A stretch of DNA of 49,175 nucleotides from Pseudomonadota bacterium (lineage in GTDB: Bacteria; Pseudomonadota; Gammaproteobacteria; Burkholderiales; Rhodocyclaceae): positions 1-49,175 of the forward strand of contig JAPLQT010000043.1 in assembly GCA_026399515.1 (NCBI GenBank), read 5' to 3'. Positions 1-8,011 of the stretch are shown one piece after another. Numbering within the stretch: position 1 is the stretch's first letter; every line of letters begins with the position of its first letter. Made by a program: the position numbers and the translations under genes. The notes beneath the pieces were generated by a model. It was not told where the DNA came from. It did no database searches and saw only the letters and a list, made by a program, of their open reading frames with translations.

Positions 1-1
1 C

Positions 2-58
2 GTGATACTCGTCGATGCGATATTCGCCATCGTCACGCGTGAAATGGGCATGCCTTGA
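2..58 (+). CDS. MlaE-type lipid transport permease, C-terminal end only
   Basis: The first 18 codons of an open frame run into a TGA at 56-58. The peptide, rich in Val, Ile and Ala and ending in EMGMP, fits the C-terminus of the MlaE/YrbE permease that normally precedes mlaF-like and mlaD-like genes. The stop codon overlaps the ATG of the following ATPase by one base (TGATG), so the two are probably translationally coupled. Identity rests on gene order and this short tail; the rest lies outside the window. Confidence 0.6.
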   Translation: MILVDAIFAIVTREMGMP

Positions 59-828
59 TGAGCCCCAGGGATTCCGTACTCAGCATCAACGATCTGTCCA
101 CCCGCTTCGGGGATACCTGGATCCATCGCCACGTGGATCTCGACGTGGAACGCGGCGAGATGGTGGCGCTGGTGGGCGGGTCCGGGAGCGGCAAGACCAC
201 ACTGCTAAGGCAGATGATAGGCTTGCTGGCGCCGACGCAAGGCGCTATCCGCTTGTTCGGCGAGCCGCTCTTCGGCGGCGGCGTGGAGCGCGAACGCGCC
301 CTGCGTCGCCGTTTCGGCGTGCTGTTCCAGCATGGCGCGCTGTTCTCGTCCTTCAGCGTCTATGACAATATCGCATTTCCGTTGCGCGAGTTGCGCACCC
401 TGGATGAGGCAATGATCCGTGACTTGGTCATGTTGAAGCTGGATCTGGTGGAACTACTGCCGCGTCATGCCCTGCTGATGCCGGCCGAGCTTTCCGGCGG
501 CATGGTCAAGCGCGTGGCCCTGGCGCGAGCATTGGCGCTGGAGCCGGAATTGCTATTGCTCGACGAACCCACCGCCGGACTCGATCCGGACCGTTCCGAC
601 AATTTTGTGCGCCTGATCCGCGTGCTGGGGAGAGAGCTGGGTTTGACCGTGGTGTTGATCACCCACGATCTGGATACCTTGACCGCGCTGGCCACGCGCG
701 TGGCCGTGTTGGGAGATCAGCGTATACTCGGGTTTGCCAGCCTGGATGAGATTATCCACATCGAGCATCCCTTCATCCGCAACTTCTTTCTCAGTGAGCG
801 CAGCCGGCGCCCACCGGGTTCTCATTAA
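58..828 (+). CDS. MlaF-like ABC transporter ATP-binding protein
   Basis: This 256-residue ATPase would energise an MlaFED-type intermembrane phospholipid or lipid transporter at the inner membrane. Visible motifs are Walker A GGSGSGKTT (about 40-48), the Q-loop in VLFQHG, the signature LSGGM (145-149), Walker B LLLLDEP (165-171) followed by a D-loop, and the switch histidine in ITHD (about 203). The ATG at 58 overlaps the stop of the upstream permease and is preferred over a TTG one codon earlier. It is followed at 850 by the MCE protein. LSGGM instead of LSGGQ is usual in MlaF-type proteins. The exact substrate cannot be read from the sequence, because paralogous Mce/Pqi/Ttg2 systems look the same. 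Confidence 0.9.
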   Translation: MSPRDSVLSINDLSTRFGDTWIHRHVDLDVERGEMVALVGGSGSGKTTLLRQMIGLLAPTQGAIRLFGEPLFGGGVERERALRRRFGVLFQHGALFSSFSVYDNIAFPLRELRTLDEAMIRDLVMLKLDLVELLPRHALLMPAELSGGMVKRVALARALALEPELLLLDEPTAGLDPDRSDNFVRLIRVLGRELGLTVVLITHDLDTLTALATRVAVLGDQRILGFASLDEIIHIEHPFIRNFFLSERSRRPPGSH

Positions 829-849
829 TCGCCGCCCGACGCTATTGAC

Positions 850-1785
850 ATGGAAAGCCGTGCTCACGCCCTGATGGCTGGATTGTTCGTGCTGGTCTTC
901 AGCCTCTCGGCAGCCCTGGCGATATGGTGGTTCAGCGGCAATCGCGAGATAACCCGCGACCTGCTGCTGGTGACGCAGCGCAATGTCACCGGCCTGAATC
1001 CACAGGCCACCGTGAGGTACCGCGGCATCAACGCCGGCAGGGTCCAGGCAATCGTCCTCGACCCGGCGGATCCGCGCAGCATCCTGGTCCGCGTCAGCGT
1101 CGGCGCCGACTTGCCGCTGACCAAAGCCACCACGGCGCAACTGAATTATCAGGGAGTCACCGGCCTCGCCTACATCCTGCTCGAAGACAACGGTTCGACG
1201 CGCGAACCGTTGGTGGCTGCGGAAGGACAGCTCCCGCGTATCGCCATCAAGCCGACCCTGTTCGACAGCCTGGGCGAACGCGCCGCCGACATCATTGGCC
1301 AGGTGGGCGAATTGACTACCCGGCTGAACCGTGTGCTGGATGAGAAGAACAGCCGCAACCTGGGCCAGACCCTGGAAAACCTGGCCGTGGCGTCCGACGG
1401 CCTCAGGCAAATGCCCGAGGTGATGGCGTCGGTACGCGAGGCGCTCAGCGCCGCCAACCTGAAACGTCTCGGCGCCATCCTGGCGCATCTGGAAGTCACC
1501 GCCGGGCAGGCGGCACCGCTGACCGTCGAGATGCGCGGCCTGGTCGCCTCGATGCAGGACTTGAGCAAACGCCTGGGTGAGAGCGGCGGGGCAGTCGGCG
1601 ATGAACTGACTGGCAGGACGCTACCAGGCATCAATGCCGTGGTGCAGGAGCTGCAGCACAACTCGCGCCAACTGACCCGTATCCTCGGCAATCTCGAAGA
1701 TGCGCCGCAATCTCTGATCTTCGGCCACCCGGCGGTGCCACCCGGTCCGGGCGAGCCCGGCTTTGTCATTCCCGCAAAACAATAG
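850..1785 (+). CDS. MlaD/MCE-domain lipid-binding protein
   Basis: This 311-residue protein has a single N-terminal membrane anchor (about residues 8-28, followed by WWFSG) and a periplasmic MCE domain at about 38-115, containing the typical stretch VRYRGINAGRV and a G-V-T-G-L turn. A long helical tail follows, with many Leu and Asn residues and ending in a Pro/Gly-rich segment. It is the solute-binding or bridging subunit that works with the permease and ATPase just upstream. It is about twice as long as E. coli MlaD, in keeping with the larger MCE proteins of systems that pair with an auxiliary lipoprotein. Its end is 4 nt from the start of that lipoprotein gene. Confidence 0.87.
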   Translation: MESRAHALMAGLFVLVFSLSAALAIWWFSGNREITRDLLLVTQRNVTGLNPQATVRYRGINAGRVQAIVLDPADPRSILVRVSVGADLPLTKATTAQLNYQGVTGLAYILLEDNGSTREPLVAAEGQLPRIAIKPTLFDSLGERAADIIGQVGELTTRLNRVLDEKNSRNLGQTLENLAVASDGLRQMPEVMASVREALSAANLKRLGAILAHLEVTAGQAAPLTVEMRGLVASMQDLSKRLGESGGAVGDELTGRTLPGINAVVQELQHNSRQLTRILGNLEDAPQSLIFGHPAVPPGPGEPGFVIPAKQ

Positions 1786-1789
1786 ACCC

Positions 1790-2395
1790 ATGCGCGCCTT
1801 GTTCCTCGGAACCATCTTTCTGCTCCTGTCCGGTTGTTTCGGCGAGACGGGCACTCGCTTGAGTCCGGCAAGCTATGATTTGTCTTCCCCTCCGATGGGA
1901 TCGGATTCAGGACAGGCAGGCATGGTGGGCCAGATCGAGGTGCTGTCGCCCTCATGGCTGGATACGACGGCCATGCAATATCGCCTGGCTTACGCCGATA
2001 GAGCCCGGCGCGAAATTTACGCGGGAAGCCGCTGGGTGGCGCCGCCGGCGAAATTGCTGGAACAGCAACTCAAACGACGGCTGCTGGGTGGCGTCGGCGC
2101 CGTGCGCATTCAACCGGCCGGCTGTCGCTTGAGTGTCGAACTCGACGAGTTCGTGCAGGTCTTCGATGCGCCGGAAATGAGCCGCGTGATCATTGAGGCA
2201 CGCGCCGCGCTATTGGCGCCGCGCGCCGCAACCTTCCTGGCGAGACAGCGATTCACGGTTATAAAGACCGCGAGCGCCGATGCACGGAGCGGTGCAGTCG
2301 CCCTGGACGCGGCCGCGCGACAATTCGGCGAGGAGATAGAGGATTGGCTCAGGCAGGGCGCTACGGAGATTTTCGATCGTTGTCGCTTGGGTTAA
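1790..2395 (+). CDS. ABC-type transport auxiliary lipoprotein (PqiC/ABC_trans_aux-like)
   Basis: The ATG at 1790 gives a 201-residue protein that opens with a lipoprotein signal peptide ending in LLSGC, so Cys would be lipidated and the protein anchored in the outer membrane. A longer reading from a TTG inside mlaD would hide this signal and is rejected. The rest, with TAMQYRLAYADRARREIYAGSRWVAPP spread over about residues 60-90, matches the ABC_trans_aux/PqiC family, the outer-membrane partner of MCE transporters. It is the last gene of the mla-type operon; the next gene starts 45 nt on with its own ribosome site. Confidence 0.8.
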   Translation: MRALFLGTIFLLLSGCFGETGTRLSPASYDLSSPPMGSDSGQAGMVGQIEVLSPSWLDTTAMQYRLAYADRARREIYAGSRWVAPPAKLLEQQLKRRLLGGVGAVRIQPAGCRLSVELDEFVQVFDAPEMSRVIIEARAALLAPRAATFLARQRFTVIKTASADARSGAVALDAAARQFGEEIEDWLRQGATEIFDRCRLG

Positions 2396-2440
2396 GATTG
2401 AATATGGTCATTCACTTGCAGATTCATTCCAGAGGGAAAA

Positions 2441-4061
2441 ATGCCTAATCCATACGCCAGCGGCCTCGGCAAATGCGCCGCCAACCATGTTCCCCTGACC
2501 CCACTGAGCTTCATCGAGCGCTCCGCCTATGTGTATCCCGAGTGCGTCGCGGTGATCCACGGGCAGCGCCGCTATACCTGGGCCGAGACCTATGCGCGCA
2601 GCCGTCGCCTGGCCTCGGCGCTGGCGCAGGCAGGTGCGCGCGAGGGCGTCACCGTCGCGGTGATGCTCAACAATACCCCGGAAATGTACGAGTGCCATTT
2701 CGGCATTCCGATGATAGGGGCGGTGTTGAATACCATGAATACCCGCCTCGATCCCGAGAGCATCGCCTTCATGCTGAATCACGGCGAGGCCAAGGTGTTG
2801 ATCGCCGATCGCGAGTATTCGACCATGGTGAAAAAGGCGCTGGCCCAACTGGGCCGGGAGATCCACCTCATCGACGTCGATGATCCAGAATACAGCGGAC
2901 CGGGTGAAAGGTTAGCCGATCTCGAATACGAGGCTTTCATTGCCGGCGGCGACCCCGAGTATGCCTGGCAGAATCCCTCAGACGAATGGAACGCCATCTC
3001 GCTCAACTACACCTCGGGTACCACCGGCAACCCCAAGGGTGTGGTGTATCACCACCGTGGCGCCTATCTCAATGCGGTATCCAATATCGTCTCAATCGGT
3101 TTATCTATGGACGCTGCCGATGTTCCATTGCAACGGCTGGTGCTTCCCCTGGACCATGGCGGCCAATTCCGGCACCAACGTCTGCCTGCGGCGTGTCGAT
3201 GCCAAGCTGATACTCGACGCAATCCGCGAACACAAGGTCACGCATTACTGCGGCGCTCCCATCGTGCATTCGCTGCTGGTCAATGCACCGGCGTCAATGC
3301 GTGCCGGCATCGAGCACAAGGTGAGCGCGCTGGTCGCGGCGGCGCCGCCGCCGGCCTCCGTCATCGAAGGCATGGAGACCATAGGCTTCAATATTACCCA
3401 CGTCTATGGCCTGACCGAGACCTATGGCCCGGCGGCGGTCTGCGCCAAGCACGTCGAGTGGGATAGTCTGAGCATCGACCAGCGCACCGAGCGCAATGGC
3501 CGTCAAGGCGTGCGTTACCACCTGCAGGAAGGCATCACGGTCATGGATAGCCTGAGCATGCAGCCGGTGCCCTGGGACGGCGAGACCATGGGCGAGATCA
3601 TGTTCCGCGGCAACATCGTCATGAAAGGCTACCTCAAGAATCCCCAGGCCACCGAAGAATCCTTCGCCGGCGGCTGGTATCACACCGGCGACCTGGCGGT
3701 GATGCAGCCCGACGGTTACGTCAAGATCAAGGATCGCTCCAAGGACGTGATCATCTCCGGCGGCGAGAATATTTCCTCGGTCGAAGTCGAAGACACTCTG
3801 TATCGTCATCCGGCGGTGATGGCGGTGGCGGTCGTCGCCACGCCCGATCCGAAGTGGGGCGAGGTGCCTTGCGCCTTCATCGAGGTGAAGGAGGGCGCCA
3901 GTGTCAGCGCCGAGGAATTGCGCGACTTCTGCCGCGAGCGCATGGCGCATTTCAAGGTGCCGAAAAGATTCATTTTCGAGGCACTGCCGAAAACCTCGAC
4001 CGGCAAGATCCAGAAGTTCGTCCTGCGCGCGCGCGCCAAGTCTGCTTCGGCAATCGAATAG
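2441..4061 (+). pseudogene. AMP-forming acyl-CoA ligase (DmdB/FadD-like), broken by an internal frameshift
   Basis: Translation from ATG 2441 (AGAGGGA upstream) matches the family of about 540-residue acyl-CoA ligases that includes methylmercaptopropionate-CoA ligase. The first part carries the AMP-binding loop YTSGTTGNPKG and the GAYLNAVSNI segment. Near 3095-3099 the homology moves to another frame, resuming with VYLWTLPMFHCNGWCFPW and continuing to the stop at 4061. The second part keeps the A5 motif (HVYGLTETYG), the GDLAV/DRSKD hinge region and the C-terminal Lys in TSTGKIQKF. Family members have about six residues (like GMPRHA) between the two parts, so about 17 nt seem to be missing. 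A crotonase gene follows 11 nt later. This is either a real mutation or a sequence error; the rest of the gene is intact. Confidence 0.82.
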
Positions 4062-4072
4062 AGGAGATCGCC

Positions 4073-4873
4073 ATGAGTGCCGTCCTGCAATCCGACAATC
4101 CAGCCATCCTGCTGCGCCACGACGACGGTGGCGTGACGACACTGACCCTGAATCGGCCCAGCCAATTCAATTCGCTTTCCGAGGAATTGCTGGGGGAACT
4201 GCAAGCCGCCCTCGACGCCATAGTTGCCGATCAGGGAGTGCGCGTGGTGGTGATCGCCGGCGCCGGCAAGGCCTTTTGTTCCGGCCATGACCTCAAGCAG
4301 ATGCGGGCCAATCCCAGCAAGGAATACATGCAGCAGTTGTTCCGCCGGTGCGGCAAGGTGATGACGACGATAGGCGAAATACCGCAACCGGTGATCGCCC
4401 GGGTGCACGGCATCGCCACCGCGGCGGGCTGTCAACTGGTGGCGGCTTGCGACCTGGCCGTTGCGGCGGATGTTGCGCGCTTTGCGGTCTCCGGCATCAA
4501 CGTCGGGCTGTTCTGCTCCACGCCCGCGGTGGCGCTGGCGCGCAATATGGGGCGCAAACAGGCGATGGAGATGTTGCTCACCGGCGAATTCATCGACGCC
4601 GCCGAGGCGCAGAGACGCGGCCTGGTGAACCGCCTGGCGCCGCTCGACCAGATCGACGCCGAAGTGAAGAAACTCACCGATTCGATCTGCGCCAAGTCGT
4701 CGCTGGCTATCTCCGTGGGCAAGCGGATGTTCTACAAGCAACTGGAAATGGGATTGCAGGGCGCGTACCAGTTGGCATCCGAAACCATGGCTTGCAACAT
4801 GATGGCCGCCGATGCCGGCGAGGGCATCGACGCCTTCATGCAAAAGCGCAAGCCCGAGTGGAAAGGGTGCTAG
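4073..4873 (+). CDS. Enoyl-CoA hydratase/isomerase family protein, ECHDC3-like
   Basis: The start at 4073 has GAGGAG 6 nt upstream and gives 266 residues, normal for a crotonase. The oxyanion-hole segments are present: GAGKAFCSGHDL and AAGCQLVAACDL. The two glutamates of classical enoyl-CoA hydratase are not: GCEL is GCQL here, and the QPE segment is SGINVGLFCSTP. This pattern matches the ECHDC3 branch of the superfamily, whose reaction is poorly defined. The gene sits 11 nt behind an acyl-CoA ligase, so it probably acts on the CoA ester made there. Classical hydratase activity is doubtful; a hydrolase, isomerase or binding role is possible. Confidence 0.87.
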   Translation: MSAVLQSDNPAILLRHDDGGVTTLTLNRPSQFNSLSEELLGELQAALDAIVADQGVRVVVIAGAGKAFCSGHDLKQMRANPSKEYMQQLFRRCGKVMTTIGEIPQPVIARVHGIATAAGCQLVAACDLAVAADVARFAVSGINVGLFCSTPAVALARNMGRKQAMEMLLTGEFIDAAEAQRRGLVNRLAPLDQIDAEVKKLTDSICAKSSLAISVGKRMFYKQLEMGLQGAYQLASETMACNMMAADAGEGIDAFMQKRKPEWKGC

Positions 4874-4930
4874 CTGGTCGCCGGGCGATGGAACTTCGTA
4901 GCCATGGTTTAGTGCTGTGAGCCTGCGCCC

Positions 4931-5947
4931 ATGACGCCACGGAAGATTTCCGCCGCTTGGCTTCGAGGTATCGTGGAAGTACTTCAATCCTCAGAACTGG
5001 ATTCTCGTGCGTTGTTTGCAGAGGCGGGATTGAACTTTGCGGAATTGGATAATTCCGACGCGCGTTTCGAGCCGGAAAAAGTAAGCCTCGTATGGGAATT
5101 GGCCGCCGCGCGCTCTGGCAACCCGGCGATCGGACTGGCATTGTCCGGCGTTACCAGCCCGGCGAGCTTCGATGCGGTCGCCTACGTCATGATGTCATGT
5201 TCGAATCTGCTGGCCGGTTTGGAAAGCTTGATTCGCTACATTGGCATTGTCAGCGATGCAGCCGATATCGGGCTACATAAGGAAACGAACGGGTACGGAG
5301 TAACGATTGAGCTGGTTGGCGGCGGTCGGCCGATACCCAGGCAGCGTGTCGAGTTCGTCGTTCTGACGATTCTGAATTTATGCCGTTGGATTACCGGGAC
5401 CGATCTGCGTCCGCTGGCGGTCGATTTTGTTGATCCGGCCCCAGTGGATGAACGGCCATATGTTGATGCCTTCAAGTGCCCAATGAATTTTGATGCACCA
5501 GTTCATCGCCTGTACTTTTCAAACGCCGACATATCGCGGCAGTTACCGGCCTCTAACCCGGTCATGGCCGAGTTGCTTGGTCGACATGCCGGCGAGCATT
5601 TGAATCGATTGGGAAATACCAGTATTGCTCACAAAGTTCGCGAGCTTGTCATCCGGCGGTTGCAGGAAGGTGACCCATTACGCCGAAAGATCGCCAAAGT
5701 CTTGTGCATGAGCGAACGCACTCTACAGCGGCGATTGCATGAAGAGGGGACATCGTTTCATGACCTCGTGGACGATGCACGCCGAGAGATGGCCAAACAA
5801 TACCTGAGCCGACCCCGCCTTCCCATCGTGCAAACTGCCTATTTGTTGGGTTTTGCCGATCAAAGCACTTTTTCGCGCGCATGCAAGCGTTGGTTTGCTG
5901 TCTCTCCAAGCGAATACCGCTGTCGAAGCGGCAAGGACACGCGCTGA
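4931..5947 (+). CDS. AraC-family transcriptional regulator (Arabinose_bd-type N-terminus)
   Basis: The 338-residue protein has an N-terminal ligand-sensing domain of the arabinose-binding/OruR type (about residues 20-210) and a C-terminal pair of helix-turn-helices. The first is in KIAKVLCMSERTLQRRL and the second in the AYLLGFADQSTFSRACKRWF segment, both hallmarks of AraC/XylS regulators. It lies between a crotonase gene and a secreted esterase gene on the same strand, so it is a likely regulator of the ligase/esterase block. The ligand is unknown. Codon use looks less GC-biased than in the flanking ligases, which may point to separate acquisition. Confidence 0.9.
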   Translation: MTPRKISAAWLRGIVEVLQSSELDSRALFAEAGLNFAELDNSDARFEPEKVSLVWELAAARSGNPAIGLALSGVTSPASFDAVAYVMMSCSNLLAGLESLIRYIGIVSDAADIGLHKETNGYGVTIELVGGGRPIPRQRVEFVVLTILNLCRWITGTDLRPLAVDFVDPAPVDERPYVDAFKCPMNFDAPVHRLYFSNADISRQLPASNPVMAELLGRHAGEHLNRLGNTSIAHKVRELVIRRLQEGDPLRRKIAKVLCMSERTLQRRLHEEGTSFHDLVDDARREMAKQYLSRPRLPIVQTAYLLGFADQSTFSRACKRWFAVSPSEYRCRSGKDTR

Positions 5948-6153
5948 GTTTCCTTCCGGGAATTCCGGTTTCTAAAGATTCCATCGCACCACTTTGTCTC
6001 GTAAAGCAATTAACTTGGCCGACGCAGCCAAAGACGTGCTCCCGGATTTTGCTTAAAGTCAAAGAAAAAAAGCAGAATGGTCCGAGTCGAAGTTGTCTTT
6101 GCTCTCGGGCCGACGGTCCTTGTGGCCAATCCGATCGACTTACGGAGGAATTC

Positions 6154-7893
6154 ATGAAAATTACTAACGTTTTGTGCGTGGCATTTGTCGCCTTGTCTGT
6201 CAGCGTTCTGACTGGGTGCCTGGATAGTACCGAGCTGCCTGCGCCTGAATATCGAGATACAACCTACGGGAAAATTCAGGGGGTTAATGATGCAGTTGGA
6301 AGCGGGACCTACTTCTGGAAGGGCATTCCGTTTGCCAAGCCCCCGGTAGGTGCATTGCGCTGGAAGGCGCCGGTGGATCCCGATTCGTGGTCAGCGACTC
6401 TTGCCACGACCAAGTTCGGTAATGCCTGCGTACAGTATGGGCGGCTATACGGCCCGGGTTCGAACAATACCTACGATGCGACCATCGGCACAACCTTGAA
6501 TACAGCTGTGGGTAATGAAGATTGCCTGACACTGAATATTTGGCGCCCCGCCACAGCAGATACCAACCTCCCCGTGATCTTCTTTATCTACGGCGGGAGC
6601 GACGTTTCGGGCTATACGGCTGACCCAGTGTACAACGGAGCGAATTTGGCAAAGACAGCGAATGCCGTGGTGGTCACAGCCAATTATCGCGTTGGACTTT
6701 TCGGATGGTTGAATCTGCCACAACTCAAGAGCGGTTCCAGCGCCAATGACGATTCCGGTAACTTCGGTACGCTGGATAACATCAAGGCATTGAAGTTCAT
6801 CAATGCCAATATCTCGAATTTCGGCGGAAACGCGGCTAATGTCACGATCATGGGTCAGTCTGCCGGCGCAATCAATGTCTATGCCCTGATGGTGTCGCCC
6901 CAAACCCTGGGAGCGAACATGTTTCATCGTGCGATAGCCATCAGCGGTGGCATTTCCCTCGCCAGCGAACTCCCTCCGGGAAGCATTGCGACGCTGAACC
7001 CGCCATCGACTTATTTGGCGCAAGGCAATGCACTGCTATACAACTTGCTCATCGCCGACGGCAAAGCTACGGACACAACATCGGCCCAGTCCTATGTAGC
7101 GACGCAATCGTCTACTCAGATTGCCGACTATATGCGGGCTAAGACGCCCAGCGACATATTCACTGTCCTGCTCACCAAGCTGGCTGCGGTTGGCTTGTCT
7201 TCTTCGGGGCCGATTCCCGAAGGAACGGTCGTTCCACCCGATCCGATCGCAGCAATGGCTGCCGGCAAGTACAACAAAGTGCCGCTTATGGTGAGTAACA
7301 CCCGTGACGAAGCCAAGCTCTTCGCAGCCTTCCTGGCTCTTTCTCCGGTCTTGGGCGGACAGCCCGGTCTGATCGTCAGCGATGCCACCCGCTTCTCGAT
7401 GATGTACAACTTCAACCCGGATGCCGCTCCAACGCTCAAGGTCACTGACTTGATCAATCCGATCTATCTTCCGGTCACGACTCCGTCCACCGGGTACAAC
7501 GCCAAGACCGACTTGCTCAATAGCATTTTCTTTATTGCAAGCCGCGACAACGTTCTGAATGCTTTGAAGTTGCAACAGTCGAACATCTGGTACTACCAGT
7601 TCAATTGGGCCCAGGAGCCCGCTCCCTGGAACGACGTTTACGGAGCTGCCCACGCATTCGACCTTGCTTTCCTCTTTGGAAACTTTGGGCCGTCGTTGTT
7701 CTCGAATGCTGCCAATGGCACCGCTAACCAGTCGGGGCGACTTGCTTTGTCGAACGCGATGATGAGTGCCGTTGGCGCATTCGCCGCAGCCGGCGACCCC
7801 AACAATGCTGCGCTTGGCGTAACCTGGCCGACATGGCCGAAAAAGCTCATTTTCGACGCGACTCAAACCAACAAGAATATCTCCGTGCAGTGA
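6154..7893 (+). CDS. Type-B carboxylesterase, predicted lipoprotein
   Basis: The ATG at 6154 follows TACGGAGGAATTC, a strong ribosome site, giving 579 residues. It begins with a lipoprotein signal ending in VLTGC, so the mature enzyme is exported and membrane-anchored. The fold is type-B carboxylesterase/cholinesterase: YGKIQGV and FWKGIPFAKPPVG near the start, the EDCLTLNIW motif, the nucleophile elbow GQSAG (Ser about 236), an acidic residue in NTRDEAKLF and His in GAAHAFDL. It would hydrolyse carboxylic esters outside the cytoplasm, and the acids could feed the nearby CoA ligases. The 206-nt leader holds a TTGGC-N7-GCCAA inverted repeat (6015-6031) that could be an operator for the AraC protein. 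A strong hairpin follows the stop. Confidence 0.92.
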   Translation: MKITNVLCVAFVALSVSVLTGCLDSTELPAPEYRDTTYGKIQGVNDAVGSGTYFWKGIPFAKPPVGALRWKAPVDPDSWSATLATTKFGNACVQYGRLYGPGSNNTYDATIGTTLNTAVGNEDCLTLNIWRPATADTNLPVIFFIYGGSDVSGYTADPVYNGANLAKTANAVVVTANYRVGLFGWLNLPQLKSGSSANDDSGNFGTLDNIKALKFINANISNFGGNAANVTIMGQSAGAINVYALMVSPQTLGANMFHRAIAISGGISLASELPPGSIATLNPPSTYLAQGNALLYNLLIADGKATDTTSAQSYVATQSSTQIADYMRAKTPSDIFTVLLTKLAAVGLSSSGPIPEGTVVPPDPIAAMAAGKYNKVPLMVSNTRDEAKLFAAFLALSPVLGGQPGLIVSDATRFSMMYNFNPDAAPTLKVTDLINPIYLPVTTPSTGYNAKTDLLNSIFFIASRDNVLNALKLQQSNIWYYQFNWAQEPAPWNDVYGAAHAFDLAFLFGNFGPSLFSNAANGTANQSGRLALSNAMMSAVGAFAAAGDPNNAALGVTWPTWPKKLIFDATQTNKNISVQ

Positions 7894-7946
7894 GAAACTG
7901 GATGGGCATCGTCGCAACATCATCCTACCGCTGTTCGTGAGCGGCA

Positions 7947-7987
7947 CCGAGCAAACATCTCCGGCGTTGCCGGGGATGTTTGCTCGG
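7947..7987 (+). terminator. Long hairpin after the carboxylesterase gene, terminator-like
   Basis: The two 19-nt arms, 7947-7965 and 7969-7987, are complementary across all 19 positions with a single T:G wobble and enclose a 3-nt GTT loop. The hairpin lies 53 nt after the esterase stop and ends 25 nt before the next start codon. Only CTTT follows, so it lacks the long T-run of a textbook intrinsic terminator. It may instead block 3' exonucleases or work with Rho. Confidence 0.75.
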
Positions 7988-8011
7988 CTTTCGATGAAAG
8001 AAGATTGGGAC

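Noticed and set aside
553-1488. A 311-codon minus-strand frame across mlaF and mlaD
   Set aside because: Shadow of the mla-type genes; no family resemblance.
7937-8011. An N-terminal extension of the second acyl-CoA ligase from GTG 7937
   Set aside because: It translates the 19-bp hairpin, has no ribosome site and adds residues absent from the family.
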